Assembly: GCA_964513565.1 (NCBI GenBank)
Contig: CAZENE010000002.1
Coordinates: forward strand, 1 to 64,000
Origin: Delta-02 sp964513565
Lineage (GTDB): Bacteria > Desulfobacterota > Syntrophorhabdia > Syntrophorhabdales > Syntrophorhabdaceae
Direction of reading: 5' to 3'
Length of the DNA stretch: 64,000 nucleotides
Positions 18,889-27,331 of the stretch are shown here, piece by piece. Position numbers and translations under genes: made by a program. The first letter of the stretch is position 1. Each line of letters opens with the position of its first letter. Under the pieces are notes generated by a model. It searched no databases. It worked only from the letters and a program-made list of their open reading frames with translations, and was not told the origin of the DNA.

Positions 18889-20391
18889 ATGAAAGGAAAA
18901 AGCGCGGTGTATACCGCAGATATTGCCATTGCAGGCGGGGGTTTAAGCGGGCTTTCGGCAGCTTTGACGGCCGCTGAAAACGGCCTGAAGGCCGTGGTAC
19001 TGGAAAAAATGCCGTTTGTTGGCGGCGCTGGGCTTTTTCCGGAAGGTTCCCTCGGGATAGGGACCCGATACCAGAAGGAAAAGGGTATCGGGACGACCGT
19101 CGATCAGGTCTTTTCGAAGGTGATGGAATTTCATCACTGGCGATGTAATGCCGTGGTCATCCGTGCACTGCTCAACGAGTCCGGAAAGATGATAGATTGG
19201 CTTACGGACCTTGGAATAACGGTGAAGTACATCAGAACAATGTTTCCCCCCGAAAAAAGCCTGAACGTGTGGCATATTTTCGAAGGCGGCGGAACCCGCT
19301 TGGTGAAAGTGATGCATCAACATATCAACGATCGAGGCATTCCGGTCCTGACGAAAACCCGGGGAAAGAAATTGTTCATAAGTGATGACGGAGCGGTGAC
19401 CGGAATAAAGGCCGAAAAGGAAGACGGCACGGTATTGACCGTCCGCGCAAAAGCCGTGATAATTGCGACGGGAGGCTTCGCCAGCAACAAGGAAATGCTC
19501 AGGAAATACGTTCCCGATGTCAATGCCCCCGGAATGGCAAAGCTCATGTACCGCGGCCCTGCCAAAGACGGCAGGAGCGGGGATGGCATAAACATGGCAT
19601 TATCCGCAAACGCCGCACTCGCCGGCATGGGAACCCTAGCCGGTAATAGCCCGTATCTCGACAACGAACCGGCGATCAGGCAATTCAACGGACCTGATCA
19701 TATGAAGCAGATACGCTGCGCCCTGAGTCAGCCCTTCCTCTGGGTAGACAGGCAGGGGGAGCGGTTCTATAATGAATCATTCGGTTCGGTCTTTAGCGAT
19801 GTTTACAATGCTATGACATCAAACGGCGGCCTGATGTGGTCCCTGTTTGATGACCGGATGAAGAGATACATGGAAGATCACGGACCGTTGACACCCTTCA
19901 ATGCCATTGTGGTCCCGGGACAAAAAATGACGGAGCTCGACAGGGGGATCGAAAAAGGGATCAGATCGGGTTTTGCGTTCAAAGCCGATACTATCGAGGA
20001 ATTGGCGGGTAAGATCCAGGTCCCTCCCGAAATATTGCGCGAAACGATCACAAAGATCAACGTCTATGCGGAGCAAAAGCACGATCCGGACTTTAACCGC
20101 CGGCCCGAGCATCTTATAAAATTCGATAGAGAGAATGGTCCGTACTACGCCTTGAAAGGATTACGCGCATTCTTTCTGACGCTCGGCGGGGTTGTTATAA
20201 ATAAATACATGCAGGCGCTTGATCCTGCCGGTGCCGTGATCCCGGGTCTTTATATAACCGGGCAGGATATGGGAGGTCTTTATGACAGCACGTATGATCT
20301 TCTGGCAGAAGGCTCCGCGAGCAGTTTCGCGCTGTGTTCGGGACGCATTGCGGTGAGAAATATTTTAAAAACGGTAAAACGTAAAACGTAA
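18889..20391 (+). CDS. FAD-dependent oxidoreductase (fumarate reductase/ketosteroid dehydrogenase flavoprotein family)
   Basis: 500 residues. The N-terminal dinucleotide fold is IAGGGLSGLSAALTAAENG with E at the end of the second strand, GGF(A)SN in the middle and the C-terminal G.V.NK..Q.LD...VIPGLYITGQD segment. The family includes fumarate reductase flavoproteins and 3-oxosteroid dehydrogenases; the substrate is not clear. Residues 180-190 (AVIIATGGFASN) close the FAD domain. No heme-binding motif or signal peptide is seen, so it is probably cytoplasmic. The 273 bases before it show no gene. Confidence 0.87.
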   Translation: MKGKSAVYTADIAIAGGGLSGLSAALTAAENGLKAVVLEKMPFVGGAGLFPEGSLGIGTRYQKEKGIGTTVDQVFSKVMEFHHWRCNAVVIRALLNESGKMIDWLTDLGITVKYIRTMFPPEKSLNVWHIFEGGGTRLVKVMHQHINDRGIPVLTKTRGKKLFISDDGAVTGIKAEKEDGTVLTVRAKAVIIATGGFASNKEMLRKYVPDVNAPGMAKLMYRGPAKDGRSGDGINMALSANAALAGMGTLAGNSPYLDNEPAIRQFNGPDHMKQIRCALSQPFLWVDRQGERFYNESFGSVFSDVYNAMTSNGGLMWSLFDDRMKRYMEDHGPLTPFNAIVVPGQKMTELDRGIEKGIRSGFAFKADTIEELAGKIQVPPEILRETITKINVYAEQKHDPDFNRRPEHLIKFDRENGPYYALKGLRAFFLTLGGVVINKYMQALDPAGAVIPGLYITGQDMGGLYDSTYDLLAEGSASSFALCSGRIAVRNILKTVKRKT

Positions 20392-20452
20392 GGAGTTAAA
20401 GACAAAAAATCCTATCAGTTTTTTAGATCTTGCGATTTACGTTTTACGATAT
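20379..20452. repeat. Short intergenic repeat with inverted TAAAACGTAAA words
   Basis: Tandem GTAAAACGTAAAACGTAA around the end of the flavoprotein gene is answered by TTACGTTTTACG about 60 bases later on the same strand, giving an imperfect inverted repeat. Such words recur at gene borders in many anaerobic Gram-negative genomes; function is unknown. Confidence 0.5.
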
Positions 20453-20465
20453 AGAGGGAGGCAAA

Positions 20466-21008
20466 ATGCCAAAATGGATCATCGACCCGGATCATGCAGT
20501 GGCGGAATTCACCGTTTACCATATGATGGTTACGCCTGTTCACGGCCAGTTTAACTCTGTGAAAGGCGCGGTTGATTTCGATCCTGCCGACCCCGGCGCC
20601 ATATCCGTAGAGGTTACGATCGATGTGGCCGGGCTTTATACCGGCGTCGAGCGGCGGGACAATCACTTGAGAAGCGGCGATTTTTTCGATGCAGGGAGGT
20701 TCCCTGCAATAACATTCAAGAGCTCCGTGATTGAAATTATCGCGCTCAACCAAGTCAACATAACAGGCGATCTGACGATATGCGGCATTTCGCGTCCCAT
20801 CACGTTCAAGGTCCTTTTCCTCGGTCCTTCCCGGTTCTACGACGATGAACAGAAACGGGACTACACTACATTCGGCTTTCGCGCAACGGCGTCCATCGAT
20901 CGCAGAGATTTCGGCATGGTCTGGAATGTCGAGATCGGGGACGGCGGGTTCATGGTAGGCAGAACAGTGGATGTCGTGTTCAATGCCGAGATAGACCTAG
21001 AAAATTAA
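20466..21008 (+). CDS. YceI family protein
   Basis: 180 residues from ATG 20466 behind AGAGGGAGG; an upstream in-frame ATG lies inside the repeat and gives an unlikely extension. It begins KWIIDPDHAVAEFTVYHMMVTPVHGQF and has HLRSGDFFDAGRFPAITFKS, the lipocalin-like YceI pattern that binds isoprenoid chains. The family often has a signal peptide, which is absent here, so it may be cytoplasmic. Confidence 0.9.
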   Translation: MPKWIIDPDHAVAEFTVYHMMVTPVHGQFNSVKGAVDFDPADPGAISVEVTIDVAGLYTGVERRDNHLRSGDFFDAGRFPAITFKSSVIEIIALNQVNITGDLTICGISRPITFKVLFLGPSRFYDDEQKRDYTTFGFRATASIDRRDFGMVWNVEIGDGGFMVGRTVDVVFNAEIDLEN

Positions 21009-21036
21009 GGCTTGATCCGGTCCTTTGGTAATATCG

Positions 21037-21651
21037 TTACCTTCTCGTGGTCAATCCCGTTCCGGATGTTTTAAGGATTTCCTGCAAGAATCGACCGGGA
21101 TCGTTGAATGCCCCGGGCCGCCAGTAGAATTGCTCCTGCGCCCCTTTCCCATTCACCCTTACACCAATGAAGGTTGGCGTATATTTTATGTTCAACGCTA
21201 TAGCAATTTCCGAATCCTCGTCGGAAAAAACGGGGAACGGAATCCGGTGCGTTTCTTTGAAAGACCGGGCTTCAAACGGACTGTTCGTTGCGGCGATCCC
21301 GATCATTTTGATCTTTTCTCTGAGGTTAGGATCAGCCTGTATTTGCTGGTAAAGTTCATTTACGAGCCGTGCCTGAGGCTGGCAAATCGGGCAGTGGAAG
21401 CTGAATATTTCGATGATGACTATTTGAGCATTGATGTCTCCGATCCTGAACGTATTTTTCCCCGATATGCCGAGGTATTCTTTTTCCGATCTGTCCCCGG
21501 GCACAGGGAGTCTAAAATCGGGAAGCGCGGTCTTTTTGTCGGAGTATTTTTTTTCCATCGTCGCCTGGGCGTAAAGTTTTGCCTCTGTCGCTGATTGCCA
21601 GAGAAGCATTAATAAGATGCCTGCAAAGAAGACCGGAATCAATTTCTTCAT
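21037..21651 (-). CDS. Periplasmic thioredoxin-like (TlpA/AhpC-TSA) protein
   Basis: 204 residues with an N-terminal signal (about 1-24). The thioredoxin-like domain (about 72-185) has FSFHCPICQPQA, a CPIC redox pair, and the cis-Pro segment KYTPTFIGV. CPIC is less common than CxPC in TlpA, so redox properties may differ. It is convergent with yceI; the AAGGGTGAAAG before the start is the ribosome binding site. Confidence 0.85.
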   Translation of the reverse strand: MKKLIPVFFAGILLMLLWQSATEAKLYAQATMEKKYSDKKTALPDFRLPVPGDRSEKEYLGISGKNTFRIGDINAQIVIIEIFSFHCPICQPQARLVNELYQQIQADPNLREKIKMIGIAATNSPFEARSFKETHRIPFPVFSDEDSEIAIALNIKYTPTFIGVRVNGKGAQEQFYWRPGAFNDPGRFLQEILKTSGTGLTTRR

Positions 21652-21753
21652 TCTTTCACCCTTATCATCTTATGCCGCCATAAGGAGAAAGCGCTCTTCA
21701 TGAGAATACGCCTTCTCCCTACGGCTGGTTCAAAAATGCCTCGCGGTAGAGGC

Positions 21754-22212
21754 CTACCTGCCCCAACGCCCCATTTCCTGGAGCGCGTCCCTTTTCAGCT
21801 TCTGTCCATATTGTATCTGTAATTCGCACCGCTCTATGGTCTTACGCGCGTCCGCTATCATTTTATCGGCCGCCTGTTCCATGGAAAGCCAGGGATAATG
21901 AGGCTGATCGGCCTGCCCTCCGGCGCCGGGTGCTGCCCTTTTTGTCCCGCCGGCGACCTCAGCCCTGGCTCTTCCTTCCTGCGCTATCTTCCTCATTCTT
22001 TCTGCCTGCGCTATTTCTTCATTGCATCGCTGGATCGTTTTCTGGGCCTCGGATATCATAATGTCTGCCGCTTCCATCTGTTTGACCCAGGGGTTGTCGG
22101 GTTGGTCCGGAACCTGCCCTGACGACACCTGCGCATGCAGGGGCCCAGCGCCTATGAAGAGAAATACTACTGCACATAAAATAGCCATCGATACTAAAAC
22201 TGCCCTTTTCAT
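21754..22212 (-). CDS. Secreted helical protein with two internal repeats, unknown function
   Basis: 152 residues with a cleavable signal (about 1-27). The mature part contains two copies of a helical unit: DQPDNPWVKQMEAADIMI...IQRCNEEIAQAERM (about 36-72) and DQPHYPWLSMEQAADKMI...IERCELQIQYGQKL (about 101-143), each with one Cys in the same place. An intramolecular or intermolecular disulfide is possible. No family was recognised. The AGGAGAAC before the start gives a good ribosome binding site. Confidence 0.75.
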   Translation of the reverse strand: MKRAVLVSMAILCAVVFLFIGAGPLHAQVSSGQVPDQPDNPWVKQMEAADIMISEAQKTIQRCNEEIAQAERMRKIAQEGRARAEVAGGTKRAAPGAGGQADQPHYPWLSMEQAADKMIADARKTIERCELQIQYGQKLKRDALQEMGRWGR

Positions 22213-22257
22213 GATAGTTCTCCTTTCTATGAATTTAAATTTGTTGAGCTGCAGCAG

Positions 22258-22488
22258 CTAATTAAATTTTGTGGCTGTCTCTTGACTGTTAGCCGCACCT
22301 CCTTCCGATCGAATGAAGCCTGACAATAACGATGCGAATTTCCCGGTCTGTCCACCGGAAATGTCGGTGCTGGAGCAAAAATAGCCTACGATCCCATGTT
22401 CATTAAAGATAGGATAAGCAATTGCATTTGCGCTGTCTGTAGCGGGAAGAATTATTATTGAATAGTACTTGTGCAGATATCCGTGTGG
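22258..22488 (-). pseudogene. Protein-like open frame without start codon (possible gene remnant)
   Basis: In the 311-base gap between two minus-strand genes a stop-to-stop frame of 76 codons reads like protein, including SANAIAYPIFNEHGIVG and GKFASLLSGFIRSEG, but has no ATG or GTG and no TTG until late. The PIFNEHGIVGYF segment resembles the end of a GAF-type or effector-binding domain. It may be the tail of a decayed gene; evidence is compositional only. Confidence 0.35.
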
Positions 22489-22523
22489 TCATTAAAGACG
22501 ACATGGCGTATCATGCCTGCCGG

Positions 22524-23231
22524 CTATTTCTTTACTGCATCCAGATAACCATTCTTGTATTGGGCCGCAAGACAGTATTCGAGATATTCCCTCACGACAT
22601 GTTTTGGTCCATACGCGCCGCTGTGTCCATCACACAGTATGTCTGCTTCGAGGGCAAAAAGTTTTTGTATAGAATGTAACCATGCCTCCGGGTCGCAATC
22701 GAATTCGGAAAGAAGCGGCGCTCCGATATCCTGCGCAAAAAGAATCTTTTCCCCGTTCTCCTCCATGTACAAAGAGATCGAGCCGGGAGTATGGCCCGGT
22801 GTGTGGACCCATTGAACGAGGGCGTCCGTGAACTCGAGATCTCCGGCATCGCCTGCGAGGCGTTTGTCAATACGGGTGGGCTTGAGGTTCACATCGAAGC
22901 AAAATGCTGCGGTGAGGCGTATATCACCCCTTTCCAGTATATCCGCATCCTTTTCATGCATAACGAGCTTTGTGCCGAAATGGGACCTCAAAAGACCGGC
23001 CGCCCCGATATGATCGGCATGACAATGGGTCATTATCAGGGTTTTCACATCATCAGGCCGGAAGCCGGCCTTTCGTATATTGGCAAGCAGATTGCTGAAG
23101 CCATGCCCCGATCCGCAGTCGACGAGAACGGGTTCACCGGCGTCGATCAGGTAAACGGCGCAGTCACGCGCATCTGTCAAGTCGGAACCGGCTATGCGCC
23201 ATATGTTGGTGGTTATTCTCTGCGGGCCCAT
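22524..23231 (-). CDS. Metallo-beta-lactamase-fold hydrolase
   Basis: 235 residues. The dinuclear zinc motif THCHADH appears near residue 69, followed by the family's further His and Asp (HTPGHTPGSI around residue 140, then AQDIG and DGHSG). It resembles glyoxalase II-like thioesterases; the substrate is not evident and there is no signal peptide. GAAAGGG precedes the ATG. Confidence 0.9.
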   Translation of the reverse strand: MGPQRITTNIWRIAGSDLTDARDCAVYLIDAGEPVLVDCGSGHGFSNLLANIRKAGFRPDDVKTLIMTHCHADHIGAAGLLRSHFGTKLVMHEKDADILERGDIRLTAAFCFDVNLKPTRIDKRLAGDAGDLEFTDALVQWVHTPGHTPGSISLYMEENGEKILFAQDIGAPLLSEFDCDPEAWLHSIQKLFALEADILCDGHSGAYGPKHVVREYLEYCLAAQYKNGYLDAVKK

Positions 23232-23363
23232 AGATACCCTTTCCCCTTTCCTTCCGGTCTATATATATAATGCCCAACACCCGCTGGAGTAAAGTCTTAT
23301 TTTCCTTTATCCTGCTCATCGTAAAGCTTGACTTCAGGGCCCCGGGTAGCGCACGATAACATT

Positions 23364-23834
23364 ATGAAATTTCTCCAAAGATCGTTTGTTCCCGGTCTGT
23401 TATATGTTTTTGTATTTTTATTGACCGTTTCCGCCCCGTCGTCGGGTGAAACGCTAAAAGTCCCGGTCTTGTTCGTTAATGCAAAGGGCGGGGAGTTGTG
23501 CCGTTTTCAGGCTGAACTTGCCGTAACGTCGGGGGAACAGGCCCGTGGGCTTATGTACAGGCCGTATTTGCCGCGTAAACATGGAATGCTGTTTCTTAAT
23601 GCCCGCGATGACATACAGTATTACTGGATGAAGAACGTATCTATACCTCTCGATATAATATTTATGAACGAAAGCAAGGAAGTCGTCTACGTTCACTTCA
23701 ATGCACAACCGCACGATGAAACGACGATAAGCTCCCGGTATCCCGCCCGATATATTCTTGAAATAAATGCAGGCGAAGCTAGGGAATGTAAGATCGGGCG
23801 AGGCGTCAGGGCCGCGTTTCGGAAATGCCCCTGA
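23364..23834 (+). CDS. DUF192 family protein, exported
   Basis: 156 residues from ATG 23364, which gives a clean signal peptide (about 1-30, cut after SSGE or earlier). An upstream in-frame TTG would put extra polar residues before the signal. The DUF192 core has GLMYRPYLPRKHGMLF, YWMKNVSIPLDIIF and AGEARECKIGRG. Function is unknown; the family is extracytoplasmic. Confidence 0.88.
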   Translation: MKFLQRSFVPGLLYVFVFLLTVSAPSSGETLKVPVLFVNAKGGELCRFQAELAVTSGEQARGLMYRPYLPRKHGMLFLNARDDIQYYWMKNVSIPLDIIFMNESKEVVYVHFNAQPHDETTISSRYPARYILEINAGEARECKIGRGVRAAFRKCP

Positions 23835-23851
23835 CAGCTGAGCGCCGAGAC

Positions 23852-24160
23852 GTTTTCAACAGAGAATGTTCAATACCTGTTGAAAACTTGTTGAAAAGCG
23901 ATATGATTCCCCCGATAATACACGTTCTTCTCCCTGTTGCCTCATAGTGGTGCATATCAATAAATCCTGTTATTCCAGTACATATAGAAATATAGCATTA
24001 TTGTAATTAGATATCATATAAGGGCAATGACAGTTAACGTAATAATTTCCTGAACATCCACGGTGCCCCGGAAAAGACCTCCTATATTCTCAAAAATTAC
24101 ACAGCTTCTGGGAACCTCGGGGGCCTCGCAGTAGAAAGATCCGGGCAGGGGATAAAACTA
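23852..24160. other. Gene-free stretch with TGTTGAAAA repeats and AT-rich tract
   Basis: GTTTTCAACAG (23852-23862) and CTGTTGAAAAC (23877-23887) form an 11-base inverted repeat with a 14-base loop, followed at once by TTGTTGAAAAG, a direct repeat of the second arm. An AT-rich tract follows (about 23940-24050). No T run follows the hairpin, so it is not a normal terminator. The motif resembles words near some replication origins, but no TTATCCACA box is seen and dnaA is not nearby. Confidence 0.4.
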
Positions 24161-24190
24161 TTGACATATGCGGGCTTGAGCGGTTAAAAT
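24161..24190 (+). promoter_or_regulatory. Sigma-70-type promoter of rpmB
   Basis: TTGACA (24161-24166) and TAAAAT (24185-24190) with an 18-base spacer, 59 bases before the rpmB start. Confidence 0.7.
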
Positions 24191-24249
24191 CTTTGTCTTT
24201 AAACCCGTATACGTCCGGGCCAACCCAAATGGAGTTGAGGAGGTCAGAA

Positions 24250-24441
24250 ATGGCAAGGATCTGTGAGATCTGTGGAAAAGGAAAACAAATCGGTCACAAC
24301 GTCAGTCATGCGAACAATAAAAGCAAGAGGGAATGGCTGCCGAACCTTCAGACCGTTCGTATCGTAAAAAACGGTGAAACCCGTAAAGCACGGCTCTGCA
24401 CGAAGTGCATAAAGAAGGGCAACTTCCAAAAAGCCGTCTAA
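24250..24441 (+). CDS. rpmB: 50S ribosomal protein L28
   Basis: 63 residues starting MARICEICGKGKQIGHNVSHANNK behind GAGGAGG. Four cysteines (CEIC and CTKC) make it the zinc-binding form. A longer in-frame extension upstream is not needed. L28 sits on the 50S subunit. Here it stands alone with its own promoter. Confidence 0.96.
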   Translation: MARICEICGKGKQIGHNVSHANNKSKREWLPNLQTVRIVKNGETRKARLCTKCIKKGNFQKAV

Positions 24442-24585
24442 ATTCTTCTTTCAGTTCCCCCAGATCTAAGCACCAGCTTCGTTGGGATTATCTTCAGCAT
24501 TTGCCACCCTCCGGGGCAAAGCCTTGAACAGGTACCCGGTTTTTACAGTACGCCTCCGGGCATCCCTCCTCGCCGTTTCGCGTCT

Positions 24586-26724
24586 TTACGTGATGCTCCG
24601 CATCCTGTCCACGGAGCGGACGCCTTTGATCTTTTGGATCGATTTCATGACCTTTTGAAGCTGGGACATGTGTTCGATCTCGACCTCGTAGATCCCTGCG
24701 GCTGAGCGGTCGGGATAGGCCATTGCCTGCGCGCTCAAAATATTTACCTTGTTTGCCGCTATGACACTGCTGATATCCGAAAGAAGCCCTTTTCTATCGC
24801 TGCCTGTTACCTTGAACCGGACAGGGAATGTGTAATCTTTGCTGAGCTGCCAGCTAACCTTTACCTTGCGCTGTTCGTCATAAGTCAGGACATTGGGGCA
24901 ATCCTCAACGTGGACGGTGAGGCCCCTTCCGCGCGTTATAAATCCGATTATATTATCTCCGGGAATAGGATTACAGCATTTAGCGAAGCGGATGACAAGG
25001 CCGTCGATGCCTTTTATCTTGATGGCATTATCCCGGCCTTTTTTGAATGAGCTGATAATGGTCTTGATCCTGCCGGCCGGCTTTTCGGTCTCGGGAATGA
25101 TCTTGTTCAGGACCTGCAGCGGTGTGTAAAGGCCGTAGCCGACACTGGCAAAAAGATCGTCAACCGACTCGAAACTGAATTCTTTGGCAATCGGAGTAAA
25201 TTCACCGGCTTTTAATATTTTGGAGAAGCTCATGTCATGTTTTGTGAGTTCCTTGTCGAGCAGGCTGCGGCCAAGTTCGATGCTTTTCTCTCGCTGCTCC
25301 GTTTTGATCCATTGCCGTATCTTTGTTTTTGCCTTCGATGTCGCCACAAAACTGAGCCAGTCCTTGCTCGGCTTGTGGGTGGGGCTTGTCATGATCCCGA
25401 CGGTATCGCCGCTTTTAAGTGTGGAACGCAGGGGAACCAATTTTCCATTGACTTTCGCGCCCACGCACCGGTGGCCAAGCTCCGAGTGGATCGCGTATGC
25501 GAAATCGACCGGAGTTGCGCCTTTCGGAAGTTCCCGCACGTCCCCGTTGGGCGTGAAAACATATACTTCGTCAGGAAACAGGTCGATCTTGAAGACCTCC
25601 ATGAATTCCTTATTGTCTTTCAGTTCCTGCTGCCATTCGATGATCCTGCGCAGCCAGGCAAAGATCTTGTCTTCCTTGGGGTTGAATACCTTGCCTTCTT
25701 TATATTTCCAGTGAGCGGCGATCCCTTCTTCGGCGAGGCGGTGCATCTCCCTGGTCCTGATCTGTATCTCTATCTTTTCCCCGTGTGGCCCTATTATCTT
25801 GGTGTGCAGCGACTGGTACATATTTGCCTTGGGAAGGGCTATGTAGTCACTGAATTTCCCTGGTATAGGCTTATACGACGCATGTATTATTCCCAGCGCC
25901 TCGTAACATTCCTTGATCGTGTCGACCACAACGCGGAAGGCGATAATATCGTAAATATCGTCAATGTTGAGCCCCTCCATGGTCATCTTGCGGTAGATGC
26001 TGTAGAGATGTTTTGCCCGTCCGAAGATATCTGCCTTGACGTGAAATTCATCGAGCTTCTGCCTGACGAGGCCGATCACTTCATTAATATACGCTTCACG
26101 TTCTTTCTTTTTTTGCGCTATGTTCTCCGCGATAAGCTTATATTCGGTCGGCTTGAGATATTTGAAGGCGGCGTCTTCGAGTTCTGCGCGAAGCCATTCT
26201 ATGCCGAGCCTGTGCGCTAAAGGCGCATATATCTCGAATGTTTCACGTGCTATCTCTATCTGTTTCTCTGAAGATAGGAAATTAAGGGTTTGCATGTTGT
26301 GATATCTGTCAGCGAGCTTAACGAGTATGACCCTGATATCCTTGCTCATGGCAAGGATCATTTTGCGGAAATTCTCTACACGGGATTCCTCTGACGTTTT
26401 AAGAGGTATCTTGCTGATCTTTGTGACCCCGTCCACGAGCTCGGCGATCTCTTTGCCGAAATATTCCTCTATCTCCTTTTTTTCGACGTAAGAATCCTCG
26501 ATGGTGTCATGGAGAAGCCCCGAGACTATGCTTGGAATGTCGAGGTTCATTTTGGTCAGTGTATATGCCGTTTCCAGGGGATGGATCAGATAGGGTTCCC
26601 CGGACAGGCGAACCTGTCCCTTATGCGCCTTGGCCGAAAAAATATACGCTCGCTGGAGCAGTTCGACGTCGGCACCGGGGTTATATGTCAGGACTTCGTC
26701 GACGATATCGTTAAAGCGTATCAT
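24586..26724 (-). CDS. relA/spoT: Bifunctional (p)ppGpp synthetase/hydrolase RelA/SpoT
   Basis: 712 residues, typical of a bifunctional Rel. The HD hydrolase domain has His34, His48 and HD at 72-73 (LLHDTIEDS), so hydrolysis should be active. The synthetase domain has KFSDYIALPKANMYQSLHT and EIQIRTREMHRLAEEGIAAHW; the basic variant of the substrate loop fits the bifunctional class. TGS (about 388-447), a Cys-containing ZBD (FAKCCNPIPGDNI) and a C-terminal ACT domain (about 640-710) follow. It controls the stringent response. Confidence 0.96.
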   Translation of the reverse strand: MIRFNDIVDEVLTYNPGADVELLQRAYIFSAKAHKGQVRLSGEPYLIHPLETAYTLTKMNLDIPSIVSGLLHDTIEDSYVEKKEIEEYFGKEIAELVDGVTKISKIPLKTSEESRVENFRKMILAMSKDIRVILVKLADRYHNMQTLNFLSSEKQIEIARETFEIYAPLAHRLGIEWLRAELEDAAFKYLKPTEYKLIAENIAQKKKEREAYINEVIGLVRQKLDEFHVKADIFGRAKHLYSIYRKMTMEGLNIDDIYDIIAFRVVVDTIKECYEALGIIHASYKPIPGKFSDYIALPKANMYQSLHTKIIGPHGEKIEIQIRTREMHRLAEEGIAAHWKYKEGKVFNPKEDKIFAWLRRIIEWQQELKDNKEFMEVFKIDLFPDEVYVFTPNGDVRELPKGATPVDFAYAIHSELGHRCVGAKVNGKLVPLRSTLKSGDTVGIMTSPTHKPSKDWLSFVATSKAKTKIRQWIKTEQREKSIELGRSLLDKELTKHDMSFSKILKAGEFTPIAKEFSFESVDDLFASVGYGLYTPLQVLNKIIPETEKPAGRIKTIISSFKKGRDNAIKIKGIDGLVIRFAKCCNPIPGDNIIGFITRGRGLTVHVEDCPNVLTYDEQRKVKVSWQLSKDYTFPVRFKVTGSDRKGLLSDISSVIAANKVNILSAQAMAYPDRSAAGIYEVEIEHMSQLQKVMKSIQKIKGVRSVDRMRSIT

Positions 26725-26830
26725 GCAGCTTCCCCGGTAAGTAAAGGATCATTGGAACTATTGACGTAAGGCCGAAAGGAGCGGACGGACAGAAAATTGT
26801 TTCCCGGGCTGTTTATTGTGACGGATCGGA

Positions 26831-26962
26831 TTGACAGCATTATCTTCCTGACCCTTATATTACCTTATGAAAAATTAAATCGCAATAAAGGCGGATATGC
26901 GCCGCAGGTTGTCCCCGATCACAGGGCTGCCGGGCCGTGGCTCGTCGGCCCGGGGTCTTTTT
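26831..26962 (+). ncRNA. Candidate small RNA with own promoter and terminator
   Basis: TTGACA (26831-26836) and TTATAT (26855-26860), 18-base spacer, predict a start near 26867. A hairpin CCGGGCC (26930-26936) with GGCCCGG (26947-26953) is followed by GGTCTTTTT, a plausible terminator on the plus strand. No plus-strand gene lies upstream, so the unit would be an RNA of about 95 bases, antisense to the end of the LETM1-like gene. It matches no RNA family I recognise. Confidence 0.35.
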
Positions 26963-27248
26963 CATGTGACCTGCGCCGGCCGCGGCGGTCTAAAATTTCG
27001 GCTAGGACCGGTATAAGCAATGATCCGAAGGGCATCACGAAAATCGCCATTATCGGAACATAACAGGACAGATGCTTAAGATGCCCCCGAAGGAATTTCC
27101 TTTCCTCGCTGGTCCATGTCTTCCCGGTATTTCTCCGTTTCATCAGCAGTTGCATGAACCCGGCGATCTTCTGTGCTTCATCAAGGATCATGGCCCGATT
27201 ATTCGCTGCCATTCGCAATAACTGGCGTTTAATCATCCGCATTATCAT
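26919..27248 (-). CDS. Small LETM1-like membrane protein
   Basis: 109 residues. The core TWTSEERKFLRGHLKHLS is followed by a membrane helix (VPIMAIFVMPFGSLLIPVLAEIL, about 64-86) and a basic tail, the arrangement of the LETM1 membrane segment and its bacterial relatives. The last 14 codons lie in the hairpin of the candidate small RNA terminator, so the true C-terminus could be shorter in function. No good ribosome binding site is seen. It is divergent from recD2. Confidence 0.6.
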   Translation of the reverse strand: MIMRMIKRQLLRMAANNRAMILDEAQKIAGFMQLLMKRRNTGKTWTSEERKFLRGHLKHLSCYVPIMAIFVMPFGSLLIPVLAEILDRRGRRRSHEKDPGPTSHGPAAL

Positions 27249-27331
27249 TAATGAACCCGGCCCGAATCCCGTTATTCCCCGAGAACCACGTTTCGCTTTT
27301 ATTATCGATGTATTTCCGATAGTATTAAATA

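Noticed and set aside
23852..24160. Chromosome origin (oriC)
   Set aside because: TGTTGAAAA repeats and an AT-rich tract are suggestive, but there are no TTATCCACA boxes and neither dnaA nor dnaN is adjacent; kept only as an observation.
25237..26220. 327-codon frame opposite to relA/spoT
   Set aside because: It is the complement of a well-conserved coding sequence and shows no motif of its own.
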